From the NCBI RefSeq assembly GCF_015704865.1, contig NZ_JADQTO010000047.1, positions 1 to 50,001 of the forward strand: DNA of 50,001 nt, read 5' to 3'. Shown one piece after another: positions 1-8,024 of this stretch (positions within the stretch are counted from its first letter, which is position 1; every line of letters starts with the position of its first letter). The stretch comes from Actinoplanes aureus (GTDB lineage: Bacteria; Actinomycetota; Actinomycetes; Mycobacteriales; Micromonosporaceae). The position numbers and the translations under genes were made by a program. The notes under the pieces were generated by a model. It worked only from the letters and a program-made list of their open reading frames with translations. It searched no databases and was not told where the DNA came from.

Positions 1-61
1 GAAGGCCTCCGGTGCTGGTCAGTGGTTTCTCGACAACTCCACTGCATCGCTGGAGGCCTTC
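1..61. repeat. Hairpin-forming inverted repeat at window start
   Basis: The first ten bases (GAAGGCCTCC) are the exact reverse complement of bases 52-61, and CAGTGG (20-25) pairs with CCACTG (39-44), so the segment could fold into a two-part hairpin. It may be a terminator-like structure or lie inside the 3' end of a gene that begins outside the window. The first 120 bases also look less GC-rich than the rest of the window. Confidence 0.5.
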
Positions 62-82
62 ATCGTTCACAGAACCAGCTGA
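2..82 (+). CDS. Possible C-terminal tail of an upstream gene (partial)
   Basis: Reading from base 2, 26 sense codons end at a TGA (80-82). The residues have an ordinary protein-like composition and end LEAFIVHRTS. No start is visible because the gene would begin outside the window. The other two plus-strand frames are also open here, so the choice rests only on plausibility of the peptide. It would converge on the minus-strand membrane protein that ends at 142. No function can be given. Confidence 0.25.
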   Translation, partial: KASGAGQWFLDNSTASLEAFIVHRTS

Positions 83-141
83 TGATCGTCAGATCGAGTG
101 GTCACACTTCCTCGACCAACGTCCCCGGACATCACAGCTAG

Positions 142-795
142 CTAGCGGGTCAGGGCGATCGTGATCACGCCGGCGCCGACCAGGACGCCGGCCCAGAGCC
201 GGTCCACGTTGAACCAGGCCCGGCGCAGGATGTTCAGCCCGACGAACTCGTAGACGGCCCAGCCACAGGCCGCCATCACGACGAACATCCCGACCGTGTG
301 GACCCCGGCCGCGGCCAGCCCTTCGAGGGCCGCCGCCGGGGATCCGCCCGAGCCGGTTCCGGCCGGGAGCGGGTGCCCGGCGTGGCCGCCCGGCAACGCC
401 GTGGTCGCCAGCACCGGAAGCAGCATCAGCCCGGCACCGTGCGCCGACGACATCAGGAACGACCAGCCGGTCAGCTGAGCCGCGTTCAGCCGCATCCCGG
501 CCCAGCGGAAGTGCCGCTCGGAGAGCAGCCGCCACAGCCCGAACCCGACCAGGATCAGGCCGCCCACGATGCCGACGACGTTGGCGGCCACCACCGACCG
601 GGTCGCCGAGACCACCGCCGCGACGATCGCGACCGAGCCGAGATGGCCGGCCGCGATCGGCGGCAGCGAGCGGAAGAACACCGTGCGGCTGCGCTCCTGC
701 ATGCCGCGCGCGACCGCGAACAGCCACCCCATCGCGGGGTTCAGCCCGTGGAACGCACCCAGCGCGAGGAGCGCGCCGTACTGGGTCCAGGTCAC
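142..795 (-). CDS. Polytopic membrane protein coupled to SBP56 gene
   Basis: A 217-residue integral membrane protein with about five or six hydrophobic segments. Its N-terminus carries the motif GAFHGLNPAMGW, which resembles the first helix of UreH/NicO-like metal or sulfur transporters, but I cannot assign it firmly to that family. Several His residues, including HAGHPLPAG and HGAG, lie in loops or helix ends and could bind metal. The start is the GTG at 793-795, which overlaps the TGA of the upstream SBP56 gene by 4 bp and implies translational coupling. An open frame continues far upstream inside the SBP56 gene but is only a shadow. A metal or sulfur-compound transport role in support of SBP56 is an inference from the context. 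Confidence 0.75.
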   Translation of the reverse strand: MTWTQYGALLALGAFHGLNPAMGWLFAVARGMQERSRTVFFRSLPPIAAGHLGSVAIVAAVVSATRSVVAANVVGIVGGLILVGFGLWRLLSERHFRWAGMRLNAAQLTGWSFLMSSAHGAGLMLLPVLATTALPGGHAGHPLPAGTGSGGSPAAALEGLAAAGVHTVGMFVVMAACGWAVYEFVGLNILRRAWFNVDRLWAGVLVGAGVITIALTR

Positions 796-2198
796 TGCGA
801 GGGGAAGCAGTACGAGTCGGACGACGCGTCCCCGCCCTGCAACCGGGTCTGGTGCACCCGCCGCCCGCGGAACTCGTCGCCGTGCGGGAAGAAGCGCGGA
901 TCCAGGGTGAACGCGTCCTCCGTGACGTCCACCTTGGCCAGCCACGCGCCGACGCCGTTCGGGTAGAACTGGTCGTCCCAGGCGCCGTAGAGCGAGTTGG
1001 TCACATAGACCCGCTTGCCGTCCCGGGACACCTCGACCATCTGCGGGCCACCGGCGAGCGGCTCGTCCGGGAAGGACGGGTGCGGCGTACGCCGGACGAT
1101 CCCGCCCAGGTGCACCGAGCCGGCCTCGACCGGGTGGAACGGGTCGCTGACGTCGTACCGCTTCAGTTCGCCGGTGCCCCAGCAGCTGACGTACAGATAC
1201 TTGTCGTCCACGCTCAGATCGATGTCGCTGACCAGCGGCGGAACGGCCGAGAACGGCTGGAGGGCGGGCGGCAGAACGGCGGCGTCGGCCGGCTCCGCCG
1301 GGATGTCGATCACCTTGACGACCTTGAACTCGCCGCCGTCCCGGTGCCACAGCCAGATCGAGGCGGACAGATCCTCGACACTGACCACGACGCCGACGAA
1401 CCCGTACGTCTTCGCCGGGTCGTGGGCGGGGCGCAGCTCGAGGGTCATCTGGTACTGGTCGCCCAGGTCGACGGTCTGCGCCAGGGTGCGCTTCGCCAGA
1501 TCCCAGAAGTGGATCCGGTGGCCGTACTTGCGGCCCAGCAGCAGTTCGGGGACGAGACCGTCCTCGATCATGTTCGGCGTGCCCCACTCCGAGGTGACGA
1601 GCACGTCCTGGGTGAGGTGCCACCAGAAGTCGTACGCCAGGGTCTGGTCGCCGCGGTCGGCCTCCCACTGTCCGCGTACCTCGAAGGTGGTGTGATCGAG
1701 GACCGCGATGCCGCCGGGTCCGTCACCACCTTGACCCGCGCCCAGCGCGGAGATGTAGATGCCGTCCGGCCCGCAGTGGACGGTGTGCGGCCGGGAGTAG
1801 TCCGCCTTGCTCGCCAGTTCCTCCGGCGGGATCTCCTTGACCACCCGCGGGTTGCGCGGGTCGTCCTTGATGTCCAGCACATAGATCCGCGACGACCGCA
1901 GGCCGGGAACGATCAGATAGCGGCGCTCGACGTGCGGGTGCGGCGCGGTCGGGCAGAGCGCGCTGCTGCACGCGTTCCAGCCGAAGTGGTGCAGCTCGTC
2001 GCCGGTGTGCGGCAGGTCGGTCCAGCCGACCACGGTGCCGTAACCGGCGGATGCGGGATCGGTGTCGACGACCGCGATCGCATCCGGCCGTTCGGCCGTG
2101 CGGTCGAATGCCGCGATGTACGCCAGCTTCTCGGCCGGTGCACCCGCGGCGTCACTCGGGGAGGGATAGAAGGTGGGATCCGGGGTCCATCGCGTCAT
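792..2198 (-). CDS. Selenium-binding protein (SBP56) / methanethiol oxidase family
   Basis: A 468-residue protein of the SBP56 family, the usual length. The N-terminal region contains the family motif HHFGWNACSSA followed by the segment RRYLIVPGLRSSRIYVLDI, and later blocks include PHTVHCGPDGIY and the repeated beta-propeller strands typical of the family. Bacterial members studied as MtoX are copper-dependent methanethiol oxidases that produce formaldehyde, H2S and H2O2; human SELENBP1 does the same reaction. No signal peptide is visible, unlike periplasmic MtoX, so this copy is probably cytoplasmic. The gene heads a two-gene operon with the membrane protein at 142-795. A near-perfect CRP-type palindrome lies about 30-45 bp upstream of the start. 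The exact substrate is not proven. Confidence 0.9.
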   Translation of the reverse strand: MTRWTPDPTFYPSPSDAAGAPAEKLAYIAAFDRTAERPDAIAVVDTDPASAGYGTVVGWTDLPHTGDELHHFGWNACSSALCPTAPHPHVERRYLIVPGLRSSRIYVLDIKDDPRNPRVVKEIPPEELASKADYSRPHTVHCGPDGIYISALGAGQGGDGPGGIAVLDHTTFEVRGQWEADRGDQTLAYDFWWHLTQDVLVTSEWGTPNMIEDGLVPELLLGRKYGHRIHFWDLAKRTLAQTVDLGDQYQMTLELRPAHDPAKTYGFVGVVVSVEDLSASIWLWHRDGGEFKVVKVIDIPAEPADAAVLPPALQPFSAVPPLVSDIDLSVDDKYLYVSCWGTGELKRYDVSDPFHPVEAGSVHLGGIVRRTPHPSFPDEPLAGGPQMVEVSRDGKRVYVTNSLYGAWDDQFYPNGVGAWLAKVDVTEDAFTLDPRFFPHGDEFRGRRVHQTRLQGGDASSDSYCFPSQ

Positions 2199-2225
2199 GG
2201 GCTCATCCTCGCCCTACGACAAGAT

Positions 2226-2241
2226 CGTGACCAGAGTCACA
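2226..2241 (-). promoter_or_regulatory. CRP/FNR-type operator upstream of SBP56
   Basis: Read on the minus strand, the sequence TGTGACTCTGGTCACG fits the CRP-family consensus TGTGA-N6-TCACA at nine of ten positions. A TTGACA hexamer (minus strand, 2244-2249) lies immediately upstream, with a second TTGAC a few bases further, so the palindrome sits in the spacer of the likely promoter. A protein bound there would be expected to repress. Which CRP/FNR-family regulator binds is unknown. Confidence 0.5.
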
Positions 2242-2256
2242 ACTGTCAACAGCTTG

Positions 2257-4491
2257 TCAACGCGCTTCCAAGGGCAGGCGGACCAGCACGGTCGTTCCGG
2301 CCTCCCCGCCGGTCAGCTCGATGCTGCCGGAGTGCTTCTCCACCACCGCGCGGCTCAGCGTCATGCCCAGCCCGCTGCCCGGCAGCACCCGATCGTGGCC
2401 GCGGGCGGTCCGGTAGAGGCCGGTGAACATCTGCTCCCGCTCGATGCGCGGCACGTCGCCCGCGGCGTCGGAGATCGCGAGCTCGGCGGTACGCCCGGTG
2501 CTGCGCAGCGTCACCTCGATGTGCCCGCCGTCCGGGCTGTACCGGACCGCGCTGCCGAGCAGGTTCTCCACGATCTGCCGCAGCCGCTCCCGGTCGCCGG
2601 GGAGGATCAGCTCGCCCGGCAGTTCCGCGTCGATCACCACGGGCGCCCCGTCGATCGCCGTCCGGGTCCGGTCCACCACGTCACGAACCACCGCGGCCAG
2701 GTCCATCGGGGTACGGCGTACGTCCGCGTGCCCGGCGTCCAGCGCGGACAGCTCCAGCAGCTCGTTGATGATCTCCCGGAGCTGATTGGTGTTCCGCTCG
2801 ATCACCGCGATCAGCCGCGGACCGTCCCGGACCAGGGTCTCCTCGTCCGCCTCCCGCAGCAGCTCGGTGTACGCGCTGATCGAGGTGAGCGGGGTGCGCA
2901 GCTCGTGACCGATCAGCGCCAGGTACTCGTTCTTGCTCCGGGTCAGCTGGAGTTGCAGGTTCTCCACCCGGCGCCGCTCCACGAACTGCCCGAGATGCGC
3001 GGCGATCCCGGACATCAGGGCGACCAGCTCCTCCTCCGGGTCCTCCACCGCGTCCGCGAAGACGGTCAGCACGCCGATCGGCCCAGCCCCGTCGTGCACC
3101 GGGATGGCGAGCGCGGTGTGCAGCCGCTCCGTCGCGGTGTCCGGCGAGATCAGGCTCTGCGGGCGGCCCACGTCCCGGATCCAGAGCGGCTTGTCCACCT
3201 GCCAGGCGCGTCCGGCCAGCCCGTGCCCGTACGGCAGCTCCTCCGGAACCACGATCTCGGACGGCCAGCCGGGGGCGCTCCAGCGCGCGGCCGGCCGGAT
3301 CGTCCCCTCGTCGACCATCCACAGCTCGGCGTGCACCCAGTCCAGCGTGGCGACCACGGCCTCGAGGACCCGCGGCCCGGCCGCCTCGATGCACGGCGCC
3401 TCGGCCAGCGCGGTGGTCACGGCCAGTTCGCAGCTGCGGAACCGCTCCGCCCGCCGCTGCCGGGTGACGTCCTGCACGGCCTGCACCGCGCCGACCACCC
3501 GGCCGTCCAGGCCGTGGATGGGCTGGGCGTCCATCAGGAAATGCCGGGTACGCCGGCTGCGCCCCTCCAGCGCCACCGGCACGTCCCGGATCCGCTCGCC
3601 CTGAAGAGCGCGGTTCAACCCGAGGTCGTCCCTGGTCAGCGGCGTCCCGGTGGCGTCGGTGAGTCCGGACGCCAGGTCGGTGTCCTCGCCCCAGAGCCGG
3701 CGCATCCGCTCGTTCATGAACACGACACGACCGGAGGCGTCACAGGCGGTCACCCCGTCGTGCAGGCTGTCCAGCACCGCGTCGAGAAACCGGTGCTGCT
3801 GCTCCAGCTCGTACCGGGCCAGTTGCTCACCGATCAGCAGGGTGGCCACCTCGGCCGCCTCGGCCACCGCGGTGATCTGCTCCGGTGCCCACTCCCGGGG
3901 GCGGTGGTCGTAGACGCAGCACACCCCCAGCACCAGGCCGAACCGGTCGTGCACCGGATAGCCGAGATAGGCGCCGCCGTCCCTGCGCAGGATGCCGTCC
4001 GGGACGCGGGCGTCGTCCTGCGCGTCGTCGATGATCACCGCCCCGCCGGTACGCACCACGAGCCCGCCCAGCGAGTCGTCCAGCGTGGTCTCGGCGACCA
4101 CCTCCCAGTCGGCGGAGACGCCCCAGCCGCCGTAGAGCCGCAGCCGCGTCCCCTCGACGAACTGGACGCACGCGCTCGGCGCCTGCGCGGCCCGGGCCAC
4201 GAGCGCCGCGAGCTGGTCGGCCGAGCCGCTGGTCAGCACGCCCCGGTGCAGAACCGGCCCGGCGGCGGTGGCCTCCGCGAGCGCCTCCCGGAAGATCCCG
4301 GCCCGCGGTGGCGCCGGTGTCCCGCTCGGCAGCCCGGTGCGCAACGTCTCGGTGGCAGCCGTCGGCGAGCTGGGATGCTCGTCGACGGCTGTCCCCCCGT
4401 AAGGCTCGGCCGGGCGCGCGAGCCCCGCGGCTTTCGCCGCAGGCGTCCTTCCGGATCGCCCGGCGCGGTCGCCGGGGTCATCTCGCCGCAT
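2257..4491 (-). CDS. GAF-PAS-GAF sensor histidine kinase, degenerate ATP lid
   Basis: A 744-residue soluble sensor kinase with no membrane segment. From the N-terminus it has a low-complexity leader (1-60), a GAF domain (about 85-225), a PAS domain (about 230-345), a second GAF domain (about 355-505), a HisKA domain with H-box IGHELRTPL (His about 529), and a HATPase_c domain. The G2 box PGSGLGMTLSRAVVEKH is normal. The N box reads ENLLGSAVRYSPDGG, with Ser in place of the Mg-binding Asn, and the G1 box reads SDAAGDVP instead of the usual D-x-G-x-G. I chose the ATG at 4491 because GGAGG lies six bases before it; a GTG at 4506 is possible but has no such site. No response regulator gene is adjacent, so its partner is unknown. 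Confidence 0.88.
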   Translation of the reverse strand: MRRDDPGDRAGRSGRTPAAKAAGLARPAEPYGGTAVDEHPSSPTAATETLRTGLPSGTPAPPRAGIFREALAEATAAGPVLHRGVLTSGSADQLAALVARAAQAPSACVQFVEGTRLRLYGGWGVSADWEVVAETTLDDSLGGLVVRTGGAVIIDDAQDDARVPDGILRRDGGAYLGYPVHDRFGLVLGVCCVYDHRPREWAPEQITAVAEAAEVATLLIGEQLARYELEQQHRFLDAVLDSLHDGVTACDASGRVVFMNERMRRLWGEDTDLASGLTDATGTPLTRDDLGLNRALQGERIRDVPVALEGRSRRTRHFLMDAQPIHGLDGRVVGAVQAVQDVTRQRRAERFRSCELAVTTALAEAPCIEAAGPRVLEAVVATLDWVHAELWMVDEGTIRPAARWSAPGWPSEIVVPEELPYGHGLAGRAWQVDKPLWIRDVGRPQSLISPDTATERLHTALAIPVHDGAGPIGVLTVFADAVEDPEEELVALMSGIAAHLGQFVERRRVENLQLQLTRSKNEYLALIGHELRTPLTSISAYTELLREADEETLVRDGPRLIAVIERNTNQLREIINELLELSALDAGHADVRRTPMDLAAVVRDVVDRTRTAIDGAPVVIDAELPGELILPGDRERLRQIVENLLGSAVRYSPDGGHIEVTLRSTGRTAELAISDAAGDVPRIEREQMFTGLYRTARGHDRVLPGSGLGMTLSRAVVEKHSGSIELTGGEAGTTVLVRLPLEAR

Positions 4492-4569
4492 GGCCGACCT
4501 CCACACCCCAGGGTAGTGGCGCGAATACCCTAAAAGCGGCGAAATGGCAGACCGTCGACCACGCTTGGA

Positions 4570-5250
4570 TCAGGCTTTCGCGTACCGCAGATCCGTGATC
4601 GGACGGCCGGCCGCCTTGCCACGCTGCTCGAACTTGGTCGCCGGCCGCCGGTGCGGCGTCGCCGGCACGCGGCGCAGCCCCGGGTCCGCGTCAAGCGTCT
4701 CCGCCATCGCCACCGCGTAGTCCGGCCAGTCGGTGGCGCAGTGCAGAATCCCGGCCGGCCGCAGCCGCTCCCGCAGCAGCGCCACATTCCCCGGCTGAAT
4801 CAGGCGGCGCTTGTGATGCCGGGCCTTCGGCCACGGATCCGGGAAGAACACGTGCACCGCGTCCAGCGTCCCCGGCGCGATCCGGTGCACCAGCTGCATG
4901 GCGTCACCGTGCGCCACTCGCACGTTCGTCAGCCCCAGCTCGCCAGCGAGCGCGAGCAGGTTGCCGATGCCCGGCGTGTGCACCTCGACGCCGAGAAAAT
5001 CCCGGTCCGCCTCGGCCGCGGCCATCGCCGCCGTCGCATTCCCCATGCCGAAACCGATTTCCAGTACGACCGGAGCACCGCGCCCGAACAACGCGGTGAG
5101 GTCCAGCGGACTCCGATCACCATCAGTGATCGTCAGCCCGAACCGCGGCCAGAGTTCCGCGTGCGCGTCGGCGTGGCGGGCGCTCATCCGCCCCCGCCGC
5201 GGATGGAAGGTGCGGATGGGGCGGTGGGCAGCGGTCTCGGTGTCACTCAT
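4570..5250 (-). CDS. trmB: tRNA (guanine-N7-)-methyltransferase
   Basis: A 226-residue TrmB-family enzyme that methylates N7 of guanosine 46 in tRNA variable loops using S-adenosylmethionine. Visible hallmarks are the AdoMet-binding motif VVLEIGFGMGNAT, the acidic EVH segment after it, the signature FFPDPWPKARHHKRRL, and the C-terminal motif RPATKFEQRG. The length is normal for the family, with a short basic N-terminal extension (FHPRRGRMS) common in actinobacterial members. ATG start at 5250. It sits alone on the minus strand, 78 bp before the histidine kinase. Confidence 0.95.
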   Translation of the reverse strand: MSDTETAAHRPIRTFHPRRGRMSARHADAHAELWPRFGLTITDGDRSPLDLTALFGRGAPVVLEIGFGMGNATAAMAAAEADRDFLGVEVHTPGIGNLLALAGELGLTNVRVAHGDAMQLVHRIAPGTLDAVHVFFPDPWPKARHHKRRLIQPGNVALLRERLRPAGILHCATDWPDYAVAMAETLDADPGLRRVPATPHRRPATKFEQRGKAAGRPITDLRYAKA

Positions 5251-5282
5251 GGCGGCCCCACGATACGGCCGCCGCCGTCACG

Positions 5283-6257
5283 TCACGAAATCGCGGCGGG
5301 CTGAACGCTCGGCTGGGAGCCGGAGCGGAACGGGGTCCGCGTACCGTTCGCCAGCCCGACCACGGTCACCCACGAGCCTCCGGAGCCCTGGCTGGTCACC
5401 ACGGCCCGGCTGGCGTCGACGTAGTCGAGCTCCCGGTCCAGGGCGCCGCCGACGGTACGCTTGGCGCCGGTCACCGTGTCGTACTCGACCAGGTGCACCG
5501 GCTTGTTGTCGGCCGCCGTCTCACCCTCCTGGTACGCGGTGAACGCCAGCTTCGCCCCGTCCGCACGCCAGCTCGGCACCACGGCGAAGCCCCGGTTGTG
5601 CAGACTGCCCCCGCCGTACGCGGCCACGGTCTTCTCCGCGCCGGTGGTCACCGTGCCGATGCTCAGGCAGGCGTCGTAGACCGACTCACAGTCCCCACCG
5701 CGGAACGCCACCCGGGTCCCGTCCGGCGACCAGGCCACCGCGTCATCGGTGCGGAGCCGGTCGTTCAGCGTCCCCGACGCGCTCCGGCCACCGGCCGTCG
5801 CCTCCGCGGGCAGGGCCGCGCCCCGGCAGTCCCGGGGGAAGAGCACCTCCGGCTTCGCGGCCGCAGCCGTCGCCGAGATCCGGTACACCCCGGGCCCGCC
5901 GCTGCAGGAGAGCGACCCGAACGCGATCCACTTCCCGTCCGGCGACCAGGACGGCCCAGCCGCGGCGCGGGTGCTGAGCCGCCGCTGACCGGTGCCGTCG
6001 GCCCGCATCGTCCACAGCTGCCCGGCCTTCAGGAAGGCGAGTTGCCGGCCGTCCGGCGACCAGCGCGGCCGGGTGTGTCCACCGCCGGTGGTCAGGCGCT
6101 TCTCAGTCGCGCCCTTGCTGACGTAGACGTCGCCCGCACGGACGTACGCCACCTGACTCGGCAGCGTGGCCGCGGCCTGGGCCGCGACCGGCTGGAGGAG
6201 CGAAGCTCCCATACCGAGCGCCGCCGCCAGCGTCACCGTTCCCGCGATCTTCTTCAT
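5283..6257 (-). CDS. Secreted TolB/PD40-type beta-propeller protein
   Basis: A 324-residue exported protein. The start MKKIAGTVTLAAALGMGASL and the following AQAAA define a Sec signal peptide with cleavage after about residue 30. The mature part holds at least four WD40-like (PD40) blades, recognisable as RWSPDGRQLAFL, SWSPDGKWIAFG, AWSPDGTRVAFRG and SWRADGAKLAFT. Such propellers usually bind proteins or carbohydrates outside the cell; the ligand is unknown. Two pairs of Cys could form disulfides. I chose the ATG at 6257 because it begins the signal peptide and follows a G-rich ribosome binding site; an open frame extends upstream but lacks signal features. Confidence 0.85.
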   Translation of the reverse strand: MKKIAGTVTLAAALGMGASLLQPVAAQAAATLPSQVAYVRAGDVYVSKGATEKRLTTGGGHTRPRWSPDGRQLAFLKAGQLWTMRADGTGQRRLSTRAAAGPSWSPDGKWIAFGSLSCSGGPGVYRISATAAAAKPEVLFPRDCRGAALPAEATAGGRSASGTLNDRLRTDDAVAWSPDGTRVAFRGGDCESVYDACLSIGTVTTGAEKTVAAYGGGSLHNRGFAVVPSWRADGAKLAFTAYQEGETAADNKPVHLVEYDTVTGAKRTVGGALDRELDYVDASRAVVTSQGSGGSWVTVVGLANGTRTPFRSGSQPSVQPAAIS

Positions 6258-6401
6258 GGCCGAACGCCCCCCGAGGTTCTGCCTTACGCCTTCCACTTGA
6301 AGGAATCGTCGCAACCGGCCCGCACCTAAGAAGTTCCCTCGCGGATACCCAAATAATTCCTGTCGTATCGGCCATATCGCCATCCCCGAACGGCCGACCT
6401 G

Positions 6402-7295
6402 CTACCCGCGCAGATACAGCGCCGCGACGGCCCCGAGCAACAGCATCCCGCCGGCGATCGTGCTCCCGGCGAGCGGTTCACCGATCAGGAGCACGGCCAG
6501 CAGCGCCGCGGTGAGCGGTTCCAGCAACGTGACGATCGCTGCCACGCTGCCCGACGTGTGCCGCAACCCGGAATAGAACATCGCGTAGGCCAGCGCCGTG
6601 GTGATCGCGCCGGCATAGATCAGCAGCGCGACCGGAGCCGGCTTTGGCGGGAAGGCGAGGCCTTCCAGCGCCGCGAGCGGCGCCAGCGCCACCGCGCCGA
6701 CCAGGCACGACAGCGTGGTCATGACCAGCGGGGGTACGCCCTGCGCGGTGTGCCGGCTGACCGCGGTGCACGCGGCGTAGACGATCCCGGACGCCACCGC
6801 CGCGGCCAGGCCCAGCCCCGCGGTGGCCGCACCGGGTTCGATCGTCGCGCCGCCGATCAGAACCAGACCGGTGATCGCCGCGATGGAGGCACTCAGAGTC
6901 GCCGGGCTGGGCCGCTGCCCGGTACGCAGCGTCTCCCATGCACTAAGCAGCACCGGCGCGAGCCCGAGGCTGACCACGGTCGCGACGCTGACCCCGCCCA
7001 GCCGGACCGCGACGAAGTAGAGCGCCTGGTAGGCAGCGAGCCCGACCCCGGCGGCGGTGGTCGCCAGCGGCGCCGCCCGGAAAGCCGCCAGAATCCGCCG
7101 CCACACGGGCAGGCCGATGGCGAGCAGCACGACCGCGGCGACGGCGAGCCGATAGAACCCGATGGCGAGGGCACCCAGGCCGGTACGCCCGGCGACGACC
7201 TGGACGACGACACCGGTAGTGCCCCAAAGCACCCCGGCGGCGGACAGTTGCAGAAAACTCAGCCGGTTCCCGGCAGAGGACAGAGAGGTGGACAC
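6402..7295 (-). CDS. EamA/DMT-superfamily transporter
   Basis: A 297-residue protein with ten predicted membrane helices arranged as two EamA repeats (about 15-145 and 155-295). Typical family sequence includes the first helix AGVLWGTTGVVVQ and the second-repeat end LEPLTAALLAVLLIGEPL. Members export amino acids or other small metabolites, or take up nucleotide precursors; the substrate cannot be read from sequence. The GTG start at 7295 follows a GGAG site five bases away. It is followed 144 bp downstream by the secreted propeller gene on the same strand. Confidence 0.9.
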   Translation of the reverse strand: MSTSLSSAGNRLSFLQLSAAGVLWGTTGVVVQVVAGRTGLGALAIGFYRLAVAAVVLLAIGLPVWRRILAAFRAAPLATTAAGVGLAAYQALYFVAVRLGGVSVATVVSLGLAPVLLSAWETLRTGQRPSPATLSASIAAITGLVLIGGATIEPGAATAGLGLAAAVASGIVYAACTAVSRHTAQGVPPLVMTTLSCLVGAVALAPLAALEGLAFPPKPAPVALLIYAGAITTALAYAMFYSGLRHTSGSVAAIVTLLEPLTAALLAVLLIGEPLAGSTIAGGMLLLGAVAALYLRG

Positions 7296-7502
7296 GCGCG
7301 CTCCGGAAGGTGAGTCGAATCAGGCCGGCGGCGGAGCGCAGCACAAGATCACCGTACGAGCGCAGCTCGATCGGTGCGGGGGCGCTCCGGTCAGGAGCGC
7401 GGCGGCGGCAGAATGCCCGGGAACAGACTCACGGGCGCAGCGTAGACGTTTCAGCCCCACCCCCCACCCGAATATCCGGGCCGGCCCACCCCCACGCCTA
7501 GA

Positions 7503-7610
7503 GAGCCTTCGTGGTCAGGGTCGTGTCCGGCCCAACGTGGGCGCTGTCTGGCGGCCGTTGAGACAGCATTGAGCGTGGGCCAAGCAAGATCACCCTGACT
7601 ACGGAAGCCC
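7503..7610. repeat. About 110-bp imperfect palindrome, MITE-like
   Basis: Bases 7503-7549 match the reverse complement of about 7561-7610 over nearly their whole length, with a perfect inner stem GCTGTCT (7543-7549) / AGACAGC (7561-7567) and a well-matched block around GTCAGGGT. A TAGA tetranucleotide occurs on both sides (7499-7502 and 7613-7616) and could be a target-site duplication. It carries no gene. It may be a non-autonomous mobile element or a large structured repeat. Confidence 0.5.
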
Positions 7611-7627
7611 TTTAGAAGCCGGCCAGG

Positions 7628-7816
7628 CAAACCGGCATGCAGCCACCAACGGCGCGCTGGTCAGGTGCGCAGGCGCCGGCCGAGCAGGACCGGCCGTCGT
7701 GTAGATACCGAATGGCGAGCTGGTTGGGTGCGTGGGCGACGGCTGGGTGGGGTCGGCCGTCGTGCAGGTACCGAATGGCGAGCTGATGGGTGCGTGGGCG
7801 ACGGCTGAGTGAGTCG
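7628..7816. repeat. Three tandem 63-bp repeats
   Basis: Three units with a period of exactly 63 bp start near 7628, 7691 and 7754. The second and third are very similar (shared blocks CGGCCGTCGTG, ACCGAATGGCGAGCTG and GTGCGTGGGCGACGGCTG); the first is diverged. Because 63 is a multiple of three, open frames run through the array, but they encode only repetitive peptides and I do not regard them as genes. Confidence 0.8.
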
Positions 7817-7888
7817 CCTGCGGCTGCCGCGGATGACGAGGACAGGGGCGCGCCGGGATTGTGGATTGGACAGGAAGCCGGAACGCAC

Positions 7889-7924
7889 AACGTCCCCCGG
7901 CGTGGCAGCTCTCCGGGGGACGTT
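7889..7924 (-). terminator. Strong 12-bp hairpin downstream of unknown gene
   Basis: AACGTCCCCCGG (7889-7900) is the exact reverse complement of CCGGGGGACGTT (7913-7924), giving a perfect 12-bp stem with a 12-base loop. There is no T-run, which is common for actinobacterial terminators. It lies about 285 bp beyond the stop of the minus-strand gene at 8209-8889 and may end its transcript. The strand assignment is an inference. Confidence 0.5.
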
Positions 7925-8024
7925 GGCGGGGAGGGTCACTGAGGGCCTGGAGGGAACCCCCGCGCCCCCGCCCCACCGGCCGGAAGGGCCGCCAGCCGGC
8001 GGAGCCAGACGGCAGGCGAGCCCC

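Noticed and set aside
142..1668. A 508-codon minus-strand frame joining the membrane protein with upstream sequence
   Set aside because: Everything before the GTG at 795 lies out of frame inside the SBP56 gene and is low-complexity; only the C-terminal 217 codons form a protein-like sequence.
2173..4533. A 786-codon plus-strand open frame opposite the histidine kinase
   Set aside because: Antisense frames stay open by chance in very GC-rich DNA; its product is rich in Arg, His, Pro and Gly without any domain, while the opposite strand encodes a clear kinase. The same reasoning rejects long frames opposite treX, treY, treZ, GH133 and the GGDEF-EAL gene.
7599..7976. Minus-strand frames through the 63-bp repeats as a repeat protein
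   Set aside because: Several frames are open, none has a convincing start or ribosome binding site, and the peptides are Pro/Arg/Thr repeats typical of noncoding GC-rich DNA.
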